Assembly: GCA_029531795.1 (NCBI GenBank)
Contig: JAPEIS010000016.1
Span: 372,001-436,000 of the forward strand
From: Sclerotinia nivalis
Taxonomy: Eukaryota; Ascomycota; Leotiomycetes; Helotiales; Sclerotiniaceae
Length of the DNA stretch: 64,000 nt
Reading direction: 5' to 3'
The notes beneath the pieces are model-generated. The model made no database searches, was not told where the DNA came from, and saw nothing but the letters and a program-made list of their open reading frames with translations. The stretch's first letter is position 1. Each line of letters starts with the position of its first letter. Positions 1 to 12,028 of this stretch are shown in pieces. The translations under genes and the position numbers were made by a program.

Positions 1-168
1 ATTACACGTGATACCGGCGAAAGATTTCTCCGATTTCTGAAAAAGATTCAAACTCAAGTAAGAGATATTATATCACCAGTGATATTTTCAATAGCAATTG
101 CTGCCGGGACGAGGAGTACCTCAGTTTTCAGTCTCACGGTTTGGAGAGATATATTCTCATCCACCATA
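1..168. promoter_or_regulatory. Upstream region of tim54
   Basis: Non-coding leader in front of the tim54 start codon. I see no convincing reading frame and no clear core promoter motif. The left edge of the window cuts whatever lies further upstream. Confidence 0.4.
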
Positions 169-1650
169 ATGTCAGACTCAAAAGTGCCCGAAGCAGAGGT
201 AATTCCCCTCTATGAAGACTCATCTAAAGAGCTTAAACTAATAAGATCTTAGAAGCCAATTTCTGCTCCAAATGCAGAAGTTAAAATCGATGCGAAAGCT
301 ACTGCGAAACAGAAACCTCCAAATCCAATGTGGAAATACCTAGGATTTGGCGAAAACTTTCGACCTAGAGTTCCCTCTCGAAATTGGATGATATTCCTCT
401 CAATTACTGGATCTTTCACAGCAGCCGTCATCTATGATAAAAGGGAAAAGAAGAGAGCGCAGAGAAAATGGTGTAAATTGGTGGAACATATTGCGAAAGA
501 ACCTTTGGGGGATTCTCGTACTATGCCAAGGAAACTTACTGTTTTCCTAGAAGGACCTCCTACTGATGGATTAAGGGTTGCGCAAGATCATTTTAAAGAA
601 TATGTTAAACCGATATTGGTAGCTTCGGGATTGGATTGGGAATTTATACAAGGGAGAAAAGAGGGAGAAATTCGAGCTGAATTGGCGGAGAAAATTCGTA
701 ATGCGAGATTACCTTTTGAGGAGAGTGCTGAGGGGCAGGATCCTATTTTATCGACACGGAAAAATGTTGGAATTAAGGAATTTGATGGACCAAGAGGTGA
801 TATAGTACTTGGACGACATACTTGGAAAGAATATATTAGGGGTTTACATGAAGGCTGGCTAGGACCATTAACCGAACCCCTTAAGCCACAAGAAGAGAAC
901 CTAGAAACAACTCCAACCACAGAAACCGAAACTCCAGTCGATTCTCTCATAGGGAACACAATTCATACAAGCACTAATAGCGACCCCTCCAAACCAGATG
1001 ATGCATCGCCTACCACTCCCCCGTCAACTCCCGAAGAAAAACCAGTTGAGGAAAAGAAGGAAAAACCATCCCACCCACCACCGTTCATTTCAACCTCAGA
1101 CTACGCATCAGCAAACCTTCCCTCATCCTTCCCAACAGAACTAGACCCCTCAGTCGCAATCCCTTTTCCCCATATCCTCGGATTCCTCAACACACCCACC
1201 CGACTCCGTCGATTCCTCAATCGTCGTCATCTAGCAGATCAAATCGGTCGCGACACAGCCGCTATTATACTCTCTACCTATCGACCCTACCACAATTCTT
1301 CCTCCACATCATCCACCCCCGAAACCCCCGAACCAGAACAAACCACCCTCCTCCAATCAGAAGAAAAAGAATGGCACAAATCCACCCACGTCCGTTCTCC
1401 CACAGACCCAGAAAGAACATGGTTAGAACCCATCACTCTCGATCCTCGCATCGCCTCCCGAATGCGTAAGGCGGAATTAAGCTCTGAAGAAGAAGAAAGA
1501 GCGAGGAATATTATAGTGAAAGAGGAAGAAATTGAGGGCTGGATTAAAGGGGGTTTGAGAAGTTTGGGTCGCAAGGGTTTGAAGTGGTGGGGTGGGGATA
1601 AGGGGAAGAAACCTTGGGAACAGGGGGAGGTGGGGGAGGAGGATCAATGA
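169..1650 (+). CDS. tim54: Mitochondrial import inner membrane translocase subunit Tim54
   Basis: Subunit of the TIM22 complex, which inserts multispanning carrier proteins into the mitochondrial inner membrane. Exons 169-198 and 253-1650; the 54-bp intron has a GTAATT donor, an ACTAAT branch point and a TAG acceptor, and phase 0 is kept. The 475-residue protein starts MSDSKVPEAE. A Tim54 signature follows: a short proline-rich N-terminus, the motif PSRNWMIF, one membrane segment at about residues 54-70, then a basic stretch (YDKREKKRAQRKW) and the conserved segment LTVFLEGPPTDGLRVAQDHF. Residues about 210-290 are a low-complexity P/T/E-rich linker. Starting at the ATG at 328 would lose the N-terminal 35 residues, so the spliced start is preferred. 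It converges on nat1. Confidence 0.9.
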
Positions 1651-2777
1651 TGAATGATGAGTGATTTGGTTGGTTTATTAGACTTGTGCTGGTGCTTTGC
1701 TTGCTTGTAGGATATTAAGCTGTGGATGAATGGATGGATGGATGATAGTTAAGTGAGTGAGTGATATATGATACAGATGGAAGGTCCACAGCGAGCACAT
1801 CACACCCTATCGTCACCTCTCGCCTCTTCTTCTTTCCTTTCTTCCTTCCTTCCTTCCTGACTACTATTTGGAATTGGTACATATTTACCATATATTCTTG
1901 AAAAGAAAAGGAATATATACGAGGAAAGGAAATATATAAACAGAAGGAAGCAGGAGAGGAGAGAGGAGGATGAAAGAGGGATGAAATAAATCAATAAAGA
2001 AAGAAATTAAACAAACATCAATCTCACTCCTAGATATTATATATTTTGTACAACACTACATTCATTGTAAGATTTATTATATTAGAGAATCCTCAAATAA
2101 TATCTACTCATCACATCTCTTCAATCGTAGAACTTCAATTCCAAATTCCAAAATCCAAAATCCAAAATCCAAAATCCAAAATCAGATTCAGATTCAGATA
2201 AAATCCAAATTTGGAATCCAAATATCATATCCCTTCTTCAGCGCCCACCCTTCGCACCAAAATAAAATAAAATAAGATAAGCAAATATCAAAAACGCATT
2301 CAAATAAACCAATAAACTCTATTTTTTTTATTTTTTTATTTTTATATCTTCATTCGAATAGATAAACTAGACAAGCTAGACAAGCTGGTCAGGTAGGTAA
2401 ACTTTTATCTACTATTTTATTCATTCATCCACTTCATCCACACCCCACTCATCTATCTAACTAACCAACTAAACCAAATTCTTCCCCATCTCCCATCTTT
2501 CTTTTGTCGCCCAGGAAGAAAGTAATTCATACCATATCATACCATATCATACCAAGCCAAATCAGGCCAAGCCATACCATACCATGCTATACTATGCTAT
2601 GCCTTAAATCCATGATGCTATGTCTTTACAAACACTTTCAAGCACTATGTAGAGAAAATTTTGTATTCTGCACTCCCGTAGTCCTTCCATCCCTCACCTC
2701 TTTTCCCCTTCCCTTCCCATCCCTCCCATCCCTCCCATCCCTCCCATCCAATTCCAACCGCCAGACATCTTCCACCA
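1651..2777. other. Intergenic region between convergent tim54 and nat1
   Basis: No gene is supported. It holds simple-sequence DNA: GGATG runs near 1730-1745, a TTCC-rich run near 1830-1858, CCAAAAT units near 2148-2185, a T-rich stretch near 2321-2343, ATACCATATC units near 2527-2560 and TCCCATCCC units near 2715-2750. Small open frames here are repeat translations. Confidence 0.6.
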
Positions 2778-5101
2778 CTACAACTTAGCAAATTCCTTCT
2801 TGATAATCTCCACAACCTTAGCATCCGTCCCCTCAAGTTCCGTCTCTATAACCTTTTGAAAGCGCGTCTTTTGATCCTTTACACTTTCATTTTCCTTATC
2901 GAGAGATGAGGATGCCATGAGACATTTGAGCGCGAGGAGATACTTTTCTATACATATATTAGTATCATACCGAACATTCATCATCAAAACCATAATCGAA
3001 AGGAGAAAGAAAACTTACTTCTACGAATAAGTACCTCAAACCCAAGAATTTGCGCCTCAATATTCTTCGGGCTAAACTGTAGCAACGGAGACAAAAACTT
3101 CATAGCATCATTCAATGGTTCCGTAGTAGCCGCCAATTTCTCCCCATTAGGATCATCATCCTTCTTCTTTAATTCACCATCTTGATCCTTGGTTGGTTTA
3201 TTTGGTTCATTTTTCTTAGCCAAGGCTTCTTTTTCAAGTCGTTCTGCTTCCTTTCTAGCCTTCTTTGCTGCCTTTTTACGTTCGACGGCATCTTCTTGAG
3301 TATCATCCGTGGATCCATTGACTCCATTTGATGCGGGCTTGTCGTATATAGATAAATAGACTTTGATTGCTGAAAGAGCTGTTCGGCTATAAAAGGGGTG
3401 TTCTCTGATTTTATCTTCCCACTTCATCATATCTATGTAGGCTCTGATTTGACCCTTACGTAAAAAGAATGAATGGAAATCAAATTGATCTTCATACCAA
3501 ACATCAAAAATGTTATACACAGCTGTGAAGCGTTTGAGAGCCAAACCAATTTTGTTTTGACGAGCATAAGACTCTCCATCTTCTGTCAAAAACCAAACGC
3601 ATTGCATATCATGAAGATCTGCTAACGGTCCACCAACGGTATCGACTTTTGTAAACATACCCATAGTCTTCTCAGCCTTTTCGTTTTCATCATTCCTGAG
3701 TTGATATTTGGCAGCCTTTGTATTGATGTGACGATCCCTAGTGTCAAGACTACGAGCTTCCTCCATAATTTCAGAAGCCTTTTGAGTGTTCCCTTGATGC
3801 TTAAATATGCGTGCTTTTGTCATATGGAAGTCTACACTCTTGGGTTCTAATTCAATAGCCTTTTCAATATACTCCATGGCTTTGTCGAGGTCGCGGCTCA
3901 AATAGTAGTTGTAGTGTTGTGCGAGGAAGTAATAAGCCGAAGAGTTGCCCTTGGATGTATCACCATTCCTTTTTGGTTCCGAACTTTCTTCACTCTTTCC
4001 ACTCTCAATATATTGCTGGACGATAGATGGTAAGATTTCCTTTTTCGAGTCATTCGCATACAAATGCTTCAAGTTTGCAAATGTAGATGGTACTCCCTTA
4101 TCCAACATACGATGAATGTACTTGTCAGCGACTTCCCTGAACTCCTCACCTTCTAAGAAGTCCAACGGTAATCGGCGCGCAGCGTCACATCGTGGGTATT
4201 TCGCCGCATATTCATCGTAAACGGCTTTTCGAGCCTTCAGATCGGTAGGATCGATCTCCATAGCCTGGGTCAAGGAATCATAGTAGGTCTTGTATTCCTG
4301 ATTGCGGTCGATCAGTGCGCGATATGCCTTGACAGCCTCTTCTTTTCGTCCAAGCTCGAACAAGTATTTTGCTCTTAACTCCATCACAGCCAGTCTGTCA
4401 AGATTGTATTTCCCATCCGATTCAAGATGTTCCAAAGCTCTCTTAATATCGCCCTGTTCCGCGATCAACGAATTCTTGTACATAATAGCTTCCGAGTTCT
4501 CGAAATCGATTTTTGAGGGTGGGTTCTTCAAAGTTTCCTCATAGGTAGTCAAGGTCTGCTCCGCCTGTGCCAATTCCCCATTGAGATGAAGTGCCACAGC
4601 TAACGCAGTCCAATTTTGTCGCATACCAGATCTAGCAGTTAGCATAGCCCTGCGACTGGCAAGATAACCCGAATAATCGCGCATTTGTACTTGTAGAAGT
4701 GCCAAATCTCTTTGAATCTGCTGCGATTCTGGTTCTAATTTCAGAGCAAATTTGTATGCTTTAATAGCCTCCTCGAAGTTTTTGGCGGCGCGATAGAGCA
4801 ACCCGTAAACATGCCAGCAGACGTGTGATTTGAAGTCGCATTGAAGGGCCACTTTGGCAAGCGCAAAGGCTTCTTCGGATTTTCCTTGAGAGTTTAAAAT
4901 TAAAGCTTTCATAGCTAAAGTATCTCCATGTTTGGGGTTCTTTTTCAGAATCTGGTCGGCAGCTTTCAGACCTGTAGATTGTAAGTTGAGGTCGTGAGGA
5001 AGTCAAGTATATAGCTCACCTTTCTTATACTGCTTGTCTTCATAATTTCGAACTACAGTTCTAAAGAGTGAGGACTCTTTCGAGGATAAAGGTTGTGGCA
5101 T
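2778..5101 (-). CDS. nat1: N-terminal acetyltransferase A (NatA) auxiliary subunit Nat1/Naa15
   Basis: Ribosome-anchoring auxiliary subunit of NatA, which acetylates the N-termini of nascent proteins after methionine removal; the catalytic partner (Ard1/Naa10) is not in the window. Exons on the minus strand are 5101-5020, 4971-3019 and 2947-2778, with introns of 48 and 71 bp in consistent phase. The 734-residue protein begins MPQPLSSKESSLFRTVVRNY. It is built of tetratricopeptide repeats; clear units include SHVCWHVYGLLYRAAKNFEE and the DKAMEYIEKAIELEPKS helix near residue 390. A highly charged K/E-rich tract (about 600-650) precedes the C-terminal domain, as in other Naa15 proteins. Length is slightly below the usual 750-870. 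The start is at the first ATG before the conserved N-terminal motif. Confidence 0.92.
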
Positions 5102-5778
5102 AGCTGCTCAATTGAGTTTACCAGAAAAGCTATTCAACAGCGTGGGGGGAATTAAAAGATTATTTCTGTGATTCTGACGTCAGGATTGACAGAGCTTTAG
5201 TTTCCTTCTAGAGAATGTAAATATTGTATCAAAGAGCTTGATAATAACTGACAAAGTCAATATAATATTATTCTGATTTGCAGGTGAGAAGTTTCCTGCT
5301 TTGGTGGAAAGTCGTGTAAGTTGGAGGGGTTGTTCGAGGTTGCAATGATCGGCTATTCCCCGGGAAATATATAAACCACTTTCAGATATGTTGTACCCTT
5401 AAGTTATCACTAGTACAGTAATAAGACAGATTGTTGGTGTAATGTAATGCACCTCTAATAATTGTTTTCCCTATTTGATCTCTGAGTTACAATCAAAAAC
5501 TATCTAGGGTTGATTTCACAAACTTTCTGATGTCTTACCAATAACTGGATATCCCTAGTACACACCATGTTTTACTCGTGTGCAATGGTGTAAGATATAT
5601 GTATTTTTCCATGTGTTATACTGAATTCAGTAGAGTTGATAGTTTCTCTATTACTGTTCATACAAGATCCTCTCATTTTCCATTCATAACAGTCATTGAA
5701 GGCTTGTATATAGTCTGCCAAACCCATCCAAAAACTCCCGCTTCTATACAATCATACATCCATACACACTGTCCAATC
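5102..5778. other. Intergenic region upstream of nat1
   Basis: This lies between the nat1 start and the cid2-like stop. I see no coding signal beyond the antisense shadow of the next gene. It must contain the nat1 promoter; no specific element is recognised. Confidence 0.5.
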
Positions 5779-6419
5779 TTACTGACTCTTTTCCCTCCTC
5801 TTCCTCCACTGATCCAGAGCTTCTTCCCAATCCTCCGTATTCCCTCCACATCTTTCCCTCACCAACCCCCAACTCCTCGCCCTTATAATACCCTCCACCC
5901 CTCTTTCCTGTCTCACAATAGCAGCCAGCCTTTCCGTCCGCGCCTCTTTAGGAAAGAACCTTGCCGAATAAGGATCTAACCTCTCATCCACCACTCTTTC
6001 TCTATCCCTCGCACTCTCCACTTGTCTCTCTAACAAATCCGGATCATCAGGGTCCGGACTCGTAGCAACCGAAGCGCAATAATTCAGCACATCTGATCTC
6101 GACTGCCACGAGGAAAATAAAACCGAATCCTTAAAACGCTGGCATGCAGCCGCAGGTATCTGTTTTGAGTGAGGAGGTCGAGGAATGCGGGCTGAGGTAG
6201 ATGAAGGGTCGAAACCTTCTGTCGAAGGTGTTACGAGCGCATTGAGATTTTGCGTTATAATATCGTCGACTGAGGCGCGAGATATACGAAGGAAATCTAT
6301 AGAATATTAGGGTTAGTGATGCATAACATTAGGATAGCCAATGAAATACCTCTTAGCGCAACCGTCGAGAAACAAAACTGGGGAGTTAATGTTTGTGGTG
6401 ATGAGGCAGGTTCCGCCAT
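5779..6419 (-). CDS. Caffeine-induced death protein 2 (Cid2)-like protein
   Basis: Two exons, 6419-6350 and 6296-5779, with a 53-bp intron (donor GTATTT, branch CTAACCCTAAT, acceptor TATAG). The 195-residue protein starts MAEPASSPQTLTPQFCFSTV and continues into LRDFLRISRASVDDIITQNL. This layout (short N-terminal FC-phenylalanine motif, helical core, DPDDPDLLERQ acidic segment, basic C-terminus DQWRKRREK) matches my recollection of the fungal Cid2 family, first named in fission yeast for caffeine sensitivity. No biochemical role is established for the family. The start codon at 6419 is the only ATG in frame upstream of the conserved segment. It shares a 291-bp divergent promoter with the mitochondrial carrier gene. 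Confidence 0.7.
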
Positions 6420-6710
6420 TGTCTCCCGAGGAGCTTTCTCTCTAACCTCAGCTCTAGAGGTTGTTGACCAAAACCAGCTCGCCAGTGTGAAGATGATTTG
6501 AGATTTATTTCTAGTATGGGAGGTTTATGCGTAAAATAAAAATTGTCTGCCCATGTGCTGAGTGGCCAAATGAAGTTGAACCGAGAGCTCGACTTTCTTA
6601 CGTATCTTAGCGTCCGATAAAGCTCTTTCTATGACGACGATTGAACCAGTCTATCTCCTACTTCCAACATTTTTAGTGAAGCCTTTTTATTCTCTTCATT
6701 ATGATTTCAG
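6420..6710. promoter_or_regulatory. Divergent promoter between the cid2-like and carrier genes
   Basis: The two start codons face away from each other with 291 bp between them, so both promoters must lie here. A T-rich stretch precedes the carrier start. No named element is claimed. Confidence 0.5.
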
Positions 6711-8048
6711 ATGTCGAATACACATACAGATGTTCTTCTCGTAAGTTTACGCAGTTCTTAATTTCGCAATGGTAAAAGCAGACAAAGTGTTTGCGCCCGG
6801 AAAGTTACCCCTCAAGAATAAGCTTCTGTTTAGCTCCCGGTGAGCTAGAAAAAGATGTATACATAATTTCAGCATCAAAAATGGAGCAGGCAGAAAAGCA
6901 TTTCCAAGTGTCAATTTCCAGCCTATTAGGCTGTACTGCGTAGGATTTCTTATTCTATAGAGATTCTTTGGTTTGAAATTGTACGATTTATTTACTCAAA
7001 AACCAGCACGTTTCTAACAGAGCTCATAGGCGGGAGCGTGTGCAGCAGTAGCTGTCGACCTTCTAGTATACCCATTGGATACCCTTAAGACTCGATTTCA
7101 AAGTCCAGATTACAAAAAGATCTACTATGATGCATCCAAAAAGGCCATCAATCGAGGTGTTCTATTTCGAGGTTTATATCAAGGAGTTGGACCTGTGATT
7201 TTAGTAACAATACCATCATGTATAACCCTTCTTGGCCTGAAAACCCACCTCAATATTAACATCCCGTAGCAGGAGCATTTTTCACCACGTATGAAGGGAT
7301 AAAAACTGTTCTTACCAAAGCAAATACAAGCTTCAGTGGGAATAACACTCCATTGATACCGCAACCTTTTGTTCACAGTGCGGCTTCGGCAGTAGCAGAA
7401 CTTGTGTCATGTTTCATTCTCACACCTGCTGAGGTATTGAAGCAGAATGCACAGATGATTCGTCGACCAGCACAATCATCAGCGTCCGGAGCTTCTGTCA
7501 CAATGCAAGCTTTGAAGCAATTCAAAAGACCTTCCCAGTTATTCACAGGATACACCGCGTTAGCTGCTCGAAACCTACCGTTTACTGCAATGCAATTTCC
7601 TATGTTTGAGCATATGAAAGAGTCGCTTAAGAGCTACAGAAGGGAAAATGGAACTATGACTGGTTCATTACTCGAAACAGCAACCATAACAGCCGTGAGT
7701 GCTGGAAGTGCCGGGTCTATTGCAGCCATAATTACAACTCCAGTGGATGTTGTGAAGACTAGGATTATGCTCGCAGCATCAGGAGAAAATTCCGAAAGTG
7801 AGGCAAAGAAGAAGATAGAGGAAGCCAAGAAGAAGGGCCAATCCCTGGATACGCTTGGTGGTAAGAAAAAAGGTAGTCTTACGATTGCTCGAGAAGTGGT
7901 CGCGGAGGCTGGAGTAAAAGGCTTGTTTCGAGGCGCATTGTTAAGAGCTGGTTGGACGGCGCTGGGCAGCGGCCTTTACCTAGGGGTTTACGAAAGTGGG
8001 AGGGTCTGGCTTGGAGATCGACGGGAGGCTAAAGATGGAGACGAGTAA
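6711..8048 (+). CDS. Mitochondrial carrier family protein, SAM-carrier (SLC25A26/Pet8)-like
   Basis: Solute carrier of the mitochondrial inner membrane. Exons 6711-6740, 7030-7219 and 7270-8048 (introns 289 and 50 bp) give 332 residues starting MSNTHTDVLLAGACAAVAVD. All three carrier repeats show the signature P-x-D/E-x-x-K/R: YPLDTLKTR, LTPAEVLKQ and TTPVDVVKTR, each with a following glycine helix motif such as RGLYQGVGPV and FRGALLRAGW. The N-terminal repeat and overall size fit the S-adenosylmethionine carrier group, but the substrate cannot be proven from the sequence alone. A lysine-rich insertion (about residues 250-290, KKKIEEAKKKGQ) enlarges the loop in repeat 3. The first intron is several times longer than its neighbours. 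An alternative ATG at 6701 is in the wrong frame. Confidence 0.85.
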
Positions 8049-8360
8049 ATCCGGCGAAATAGTTCCACTGCGTCTAAAATGCCACGAGCGTTCCCGGTAA
8101 AGCCACTGTGTGTATGTACGTTAGAGAGTAATGAGACGAGAGACTTACTACCAAGATTATATCTCATTCCACGGACAGTTCGAGTTCTGCGTATACCACG
8201 CCGGCGTCTTCTTTATGCACACGTTCAATATTTTACCAACAACTAATTTCATCCGATTTTCCAAATGAACGCAACTCTTTGTGACATCAACGCATACTTC
8301 GTCTGAAATTATAAAATTCCAATGAATTCGATGGAATATTCAAGTGACGAAGAAAAATGG
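8049..8360. other. Intergenic region downstream of the carrier gene
   Basis: I see no coding region or RNA gene here. It separates the carrier stop from the tail of the minus-strand gene fragment that follows. Confidence 0.4.
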
Positions 8361-8877
8361 TCAGCCGGTACGTTCGTGAGCATAGCTGTTAATGGCAACA
8401 ATGAGACTTGGAATAATGAGAAATATAGACCAGAAATAGACATAGACTTTTGAGACGGCCAGTTGAGAAAGAAAGAGATTTCTTCTAGATTGTTGAGATG
8501 GATATCGATCTGATGTATACGAAAGTGTACTTTTGACCCAAACGGTGGGCTACCACAGATGTTGAAACGAGCACAAGTCATATGTACAGTAGTTTCAATC
8601 CGACCTCACAGAAAACCTGAAGGAATCTTTGTCTTTGCACATAGAAAAAGTCCCACGTTCGAATATGATTGAAAATATCATTAGTAAGATATGGGATGGA
8701 AATGAAACACTGTATCTGTTGGGTTTCCTCAATCGTTCGTTCTAGAACTATGATCAGTTCAAAGCCCATATCTGAGGAGTTCATGGAACTTCGAATCTTT
8801 TCCACCCAAGTAGAATCAGCAGATATATTTTGATACCAGGTGCCCAAGCCAAGATACTTAAGGGTTGGATATGGGAC
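8361..8877 (-). pseudogene. 5'-truncated two-exon gene fragment, unknown family
   Basis: On the minus strand an open frame runs from an AG boundary at 8877 to 8605. It reads VPYPTLKYLGLGTWYQNISA and onward to FLQVFCE. A 55-bp GT-AG intron (8550-8604) follows, and a second exon, 8549-8361, ends SLIVAINSYAHERTG and stop. Both exons are whole numbers of codons and stay in phase, and the intron is typical for this genome, which argues for a real gene. The C-terminal exon has a hydrophobic segment (about 20 residues, VYVYFWSIFLIIPSLIV). No start codon or upstream exon could be found, so the 5' part looks lost or badly diverged. An internal ATG at 8847 would give a shorter 142-residue product. I do not recognise the family. 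Confidence 0.35.
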
Positions 8878-9409
8878 CTATTTGCTGCGATGAGGTGCGG
8901 TTACAATTCACCGCCTCGGTGTCATTGCGTCAGACCGTTTATATTGACACAAGAAACGTGAGGCTCCAAAAATAAAAATCACATTTCATATACAATGCCA
9001 TAGGGCAATTGAGTTTGGGATTTAACATTCGGAACAAAGAAAAGCATGATCATCTTCAATACCCGAGAATGGCGCAATAGGTACCAAATTTCGTACCATC
9101 CCGAGTCATTCATTTTACAGTGCCTGAACCCCGGGTATTATTTGTAAAAGTGAAATATTACAGATTACTGGAACCATGTCGTGGTATCTTTTTGGGCAAT
9201 TGCGTCCTGGACGCTCCTTCCTGGATCCACTGCCTTCTTCCAATTCTTATATCTTTGACTTTCCGGTGGGCTCATTCCAGTTAAGTCTAGAAGACATCAA
9301 AATCGTTCCATTTCTCCAATCCTCAATATATATCTTTAAATATCAATTCTCTTCCCTCTATAATTTCCTAAAATCGATCAGACCTGAAATTCCGATACCT
9401 TCTTACATC
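8878..9409. other. Intergenic region upstream of the UPF0643-like gene
   Basis: An open frame from 9176 leads into the next gene in frame, so part of this could be translated if an upstream ATG at 9176 were used. The segment before 9410 does not look conserved, and I treat it as a 5' leader. Confidence 0.4.
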
Positions 9410-10257
9410 ATGGCTGCCGTTGCATCTCCCATTCTACCATTCGACGATGTGGAACGCCTCGCAGTTTTCGATGAACTTGAATCTTCAGCTAGTTTGCAAG
9501 TTCTTGTTTCTGACAGCAAGACCCATAGCTCGAGTGAGGATAGATACCTGGTGGTTAGTCCATATGATGAAAAACCTCATCTACTAGATCTCGAGACTTT
9601 AGATACACCAAACCAGTTGCTTGCCAGAGCTCTAGTTGGATTGAAATGTTTGAGAGAAGATTATGCGACTGCGCCGTACATCGAGACTTTCAATGTATGT
9701 CTTTTGATGTCTCGACCAGAAGATGTGATTGGAGGTTCACTGACTTTCCTTTAGTGGCAAGAGATTATAGATTCCCTTCGAGAGCTGGCAAAGACCTTCA
9801 ATCATAAGTGGGAAGAGGAATCTTTCTATATTGTTGTTTTCAGATCTCAGGTACCACCCGAAACTGTCGCCCACTACTCTGACCTTGGTGTCCTTGACAA
9901 AGCTGCACACGCCGAGGCAACTGAAAGTGGAGGGTTTCTTAAGTAAGTATAATATTCGGTACCCATAGCAAATGACTGATAATCTCTAGATACTGGTTTG
10001 GGGTACCTGACAAGAACGGACGAAACCTCGCAACTTGTGTTTGGCGTAGTTCTCAAGATGCCAAAATTGGTAGCGTGGGTCCACACCATCGCGCCGCGGC
10101 GAATTCTGCCAGACACATGTACACGGAGTGGAAAAGTAAGCTCATCTCTATGGCGATATTCGCGGGAAAATGCTAATCAAGTCTGGTAGTCGAACGATTA
10201 AGACTCCTCGTGAAGGGCGATATCAAAGAATGGGAGATTGAACAATGGGTCGATTAA
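9410..10257 (+). CDS. UPF0643-like conserved fungal protein
   Basis: Four exons, 9410-9694, 9755-9942, 9990-10135 and 10190-10257, with introns of 60, 47 and 54 bp, all GT-AG and phase-consistent, encode 228 residues starting MAAVASPILPFDDVERLAVF. The C-terminal half contains FYIVVFRSQVPPETVAHYSD, FGVPDKNGRNLATCVWRSS, HRAAANSARHMYTEWK and the ending EWEIEQWVD. I associate this arrangement with the uncharacterised fungal family UPF0643 (fission yeast PB2B2.08). No catalytic motif is obvious and no function should be assumed. The ATG at 9410 is chosen over the in-frame ATG at 9176 because the intervening 78 codons look like leader sequence. Confidence 0.65.
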
Positions 10258-10822
10258 AAGACAACATCTCGTGCCTGAGGTCTTTTCAGGCCTGCCAATC
10301 CCCGAGGTCCATCGAATGAATATCACCATTATAAACTGGCCCGGCGCAGAAGGAGTTACCTATGATTTTATAGACTTACTAGAAGTTTGCTTGTTTTTAA
10401 GATACCACAATAGAAAGACAAAATAGAGACGAAGATCGTTTGAGATTACCTAGAACTCCCATGTTCCTAGCTATTGGTACTGTAAGTCCAATATATATTG
10501 ATCGTGAGAATATGAAAGGCCCAAAATTATATTGCATAGATGGATTAGGAGGTTGAATTCTCTGAACATTACTACCGTCTGTGGTGTTGAAAGAGTTAAA
10601 AGAAGCAGCTTCGCGCGGGGTTCAGATTTCCGCCCATCGCTAGTGTGAAAAAACGCCAAGACTTCGCACACAAATGAATACAATCATCTTCAAAAAATAA
10701 CCCACCTTTTTGCGACAACGACTATTTGACGCGGAACTCTTCGACTTTGCGCCAGAACGTATTGAAATATTGGCAGTAGTTATTCGGAATCGAGAGATCA
10801 CGAATTTGGACCATATTTCATC
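10258..10822. other. Intergenic region before the eIF3h gene
   Basis: No gene is supported. It holds the 3' region of the UPF0643-like gene and the promoter and leader of the eIF3h gene. Confidence 0.45.
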
Positions 10823-12028
10823 ATGGCGGACACTACCAGCAAAGAGGTGCCTTTGCACTCAGTACAAGTTGAGGCATTGGTATGAACAATCACAAGCAAG
10901 CCATTGAAATTCTGGCTAATGCGATATACAGGTCGTTATGAAAATTGTAAAGGCTTGTGCCGCAACTTACCCAACTACAGCTACTGGATCTATCGTTGGT
11001 ATGGACTCAAATGGAACTCTTCAAATCACAAACTCCTTCCCATTCCCAACGGCAGACGTCGCCGCCTCGGATTCTCACCCAAATGACCACATGGCCGCCT
11101 CGAACCTTGCTGCGGCAGCTCCAAGATCAAAAGCCAATATCGTTTACCAAAGTGAGATGATCAAGATGTTGAAGGAAGTCAATGTTGATGCGAATAACGT
11201 TGGATGGTACACAAGTGCAAACATGGGGAACTTTATCAATACCAGTTTGATCGAAAATCAATTCTTCTACCAAAAGGAGCTAAATGAGAGAACCGTTGCG
11301 CTCGTCCACGATGTCAGCAGAAGTGCTCAAGGTGCTTTGAGTCTACGTGCTTTCAGACTTTCGCCAAACTTCATGGTCGCTTACAAGGAGGGTAAATTTA
11401 CCACTGAGAAGTACGTATATGAAATATGCTATTATAATGCCATCACTAACAAGATGACAGCATGCAAAAGTCAAAGCTCACATACAAAGACATTTTGGTC
11501 GAATTCCCTATCATCGTCCACAACTCTCATCTTTTGACCTCCTTCTTGCACCAAATGCCAGTCGAATTACCAAAGAAAGAACTTGACTTCCCCGCAAGTC
11601 TCGCAGACCTCACCCGAAATACACCACCAACTCCGCTCTACCCTAACTTGGAATCCTTGGACTTATCCATTGACCCTTACTTGGAGAGAACTTGTGATAT
11701 GCTTTTGGACAGCATCGAAACCCATTACACCGAACTTAACAACTTCCAATACTTCCAAAGACAATTGACCCGTGAGCAAGCCAAAGTCACAGCATGGAAG
11801 ACCAAGCGTGCGGCGGAGAATGCTAGTAGGGCTACACAGAAACTCGCACCTCTACCAGAGGATGAGTGGGAGAGACTCTTCAAGCTTCCAACAGAACCAA
11901 GCAGATTGGAGGGTATGTTGAATGCACGTCAAGTTGATCAGTACTCGAGACAAGTGGATGGATTCACCGCTAGCATCACCGGAAAGATGTTTGCAGTAAA
12001 GAGCAACCTCTTACCAGAACAATCTTAA
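10823..12028 (+). CDS. Translation initiation factor eIF3 subunit H
   Basis: MPN-fold subunit of eukaryotic initiation factor 3, which binds the 40S ribosome in the cytosol. Exons 10823-10879, 10932-11410 and 11461-12028 (introns 52 and 50 bp) encode 367 residues starting [20 protein letters not shown]. The MPN domain covers about residues 10-150 ([20 protein letters not shown], then [19 protein letters not shown]). The metalloprotease JAMM motif is not present, as expected for the non-catalytic eIF3h. The C-terminal half is helical ([20 protein letters not shown]). The donor of intron 2 is GTACGT, giving an N-M-Q-K junction. Presence of subunit h is normal for filamentous fungi, whereas budding yeast lacks it. 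Confidence 0.9.
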
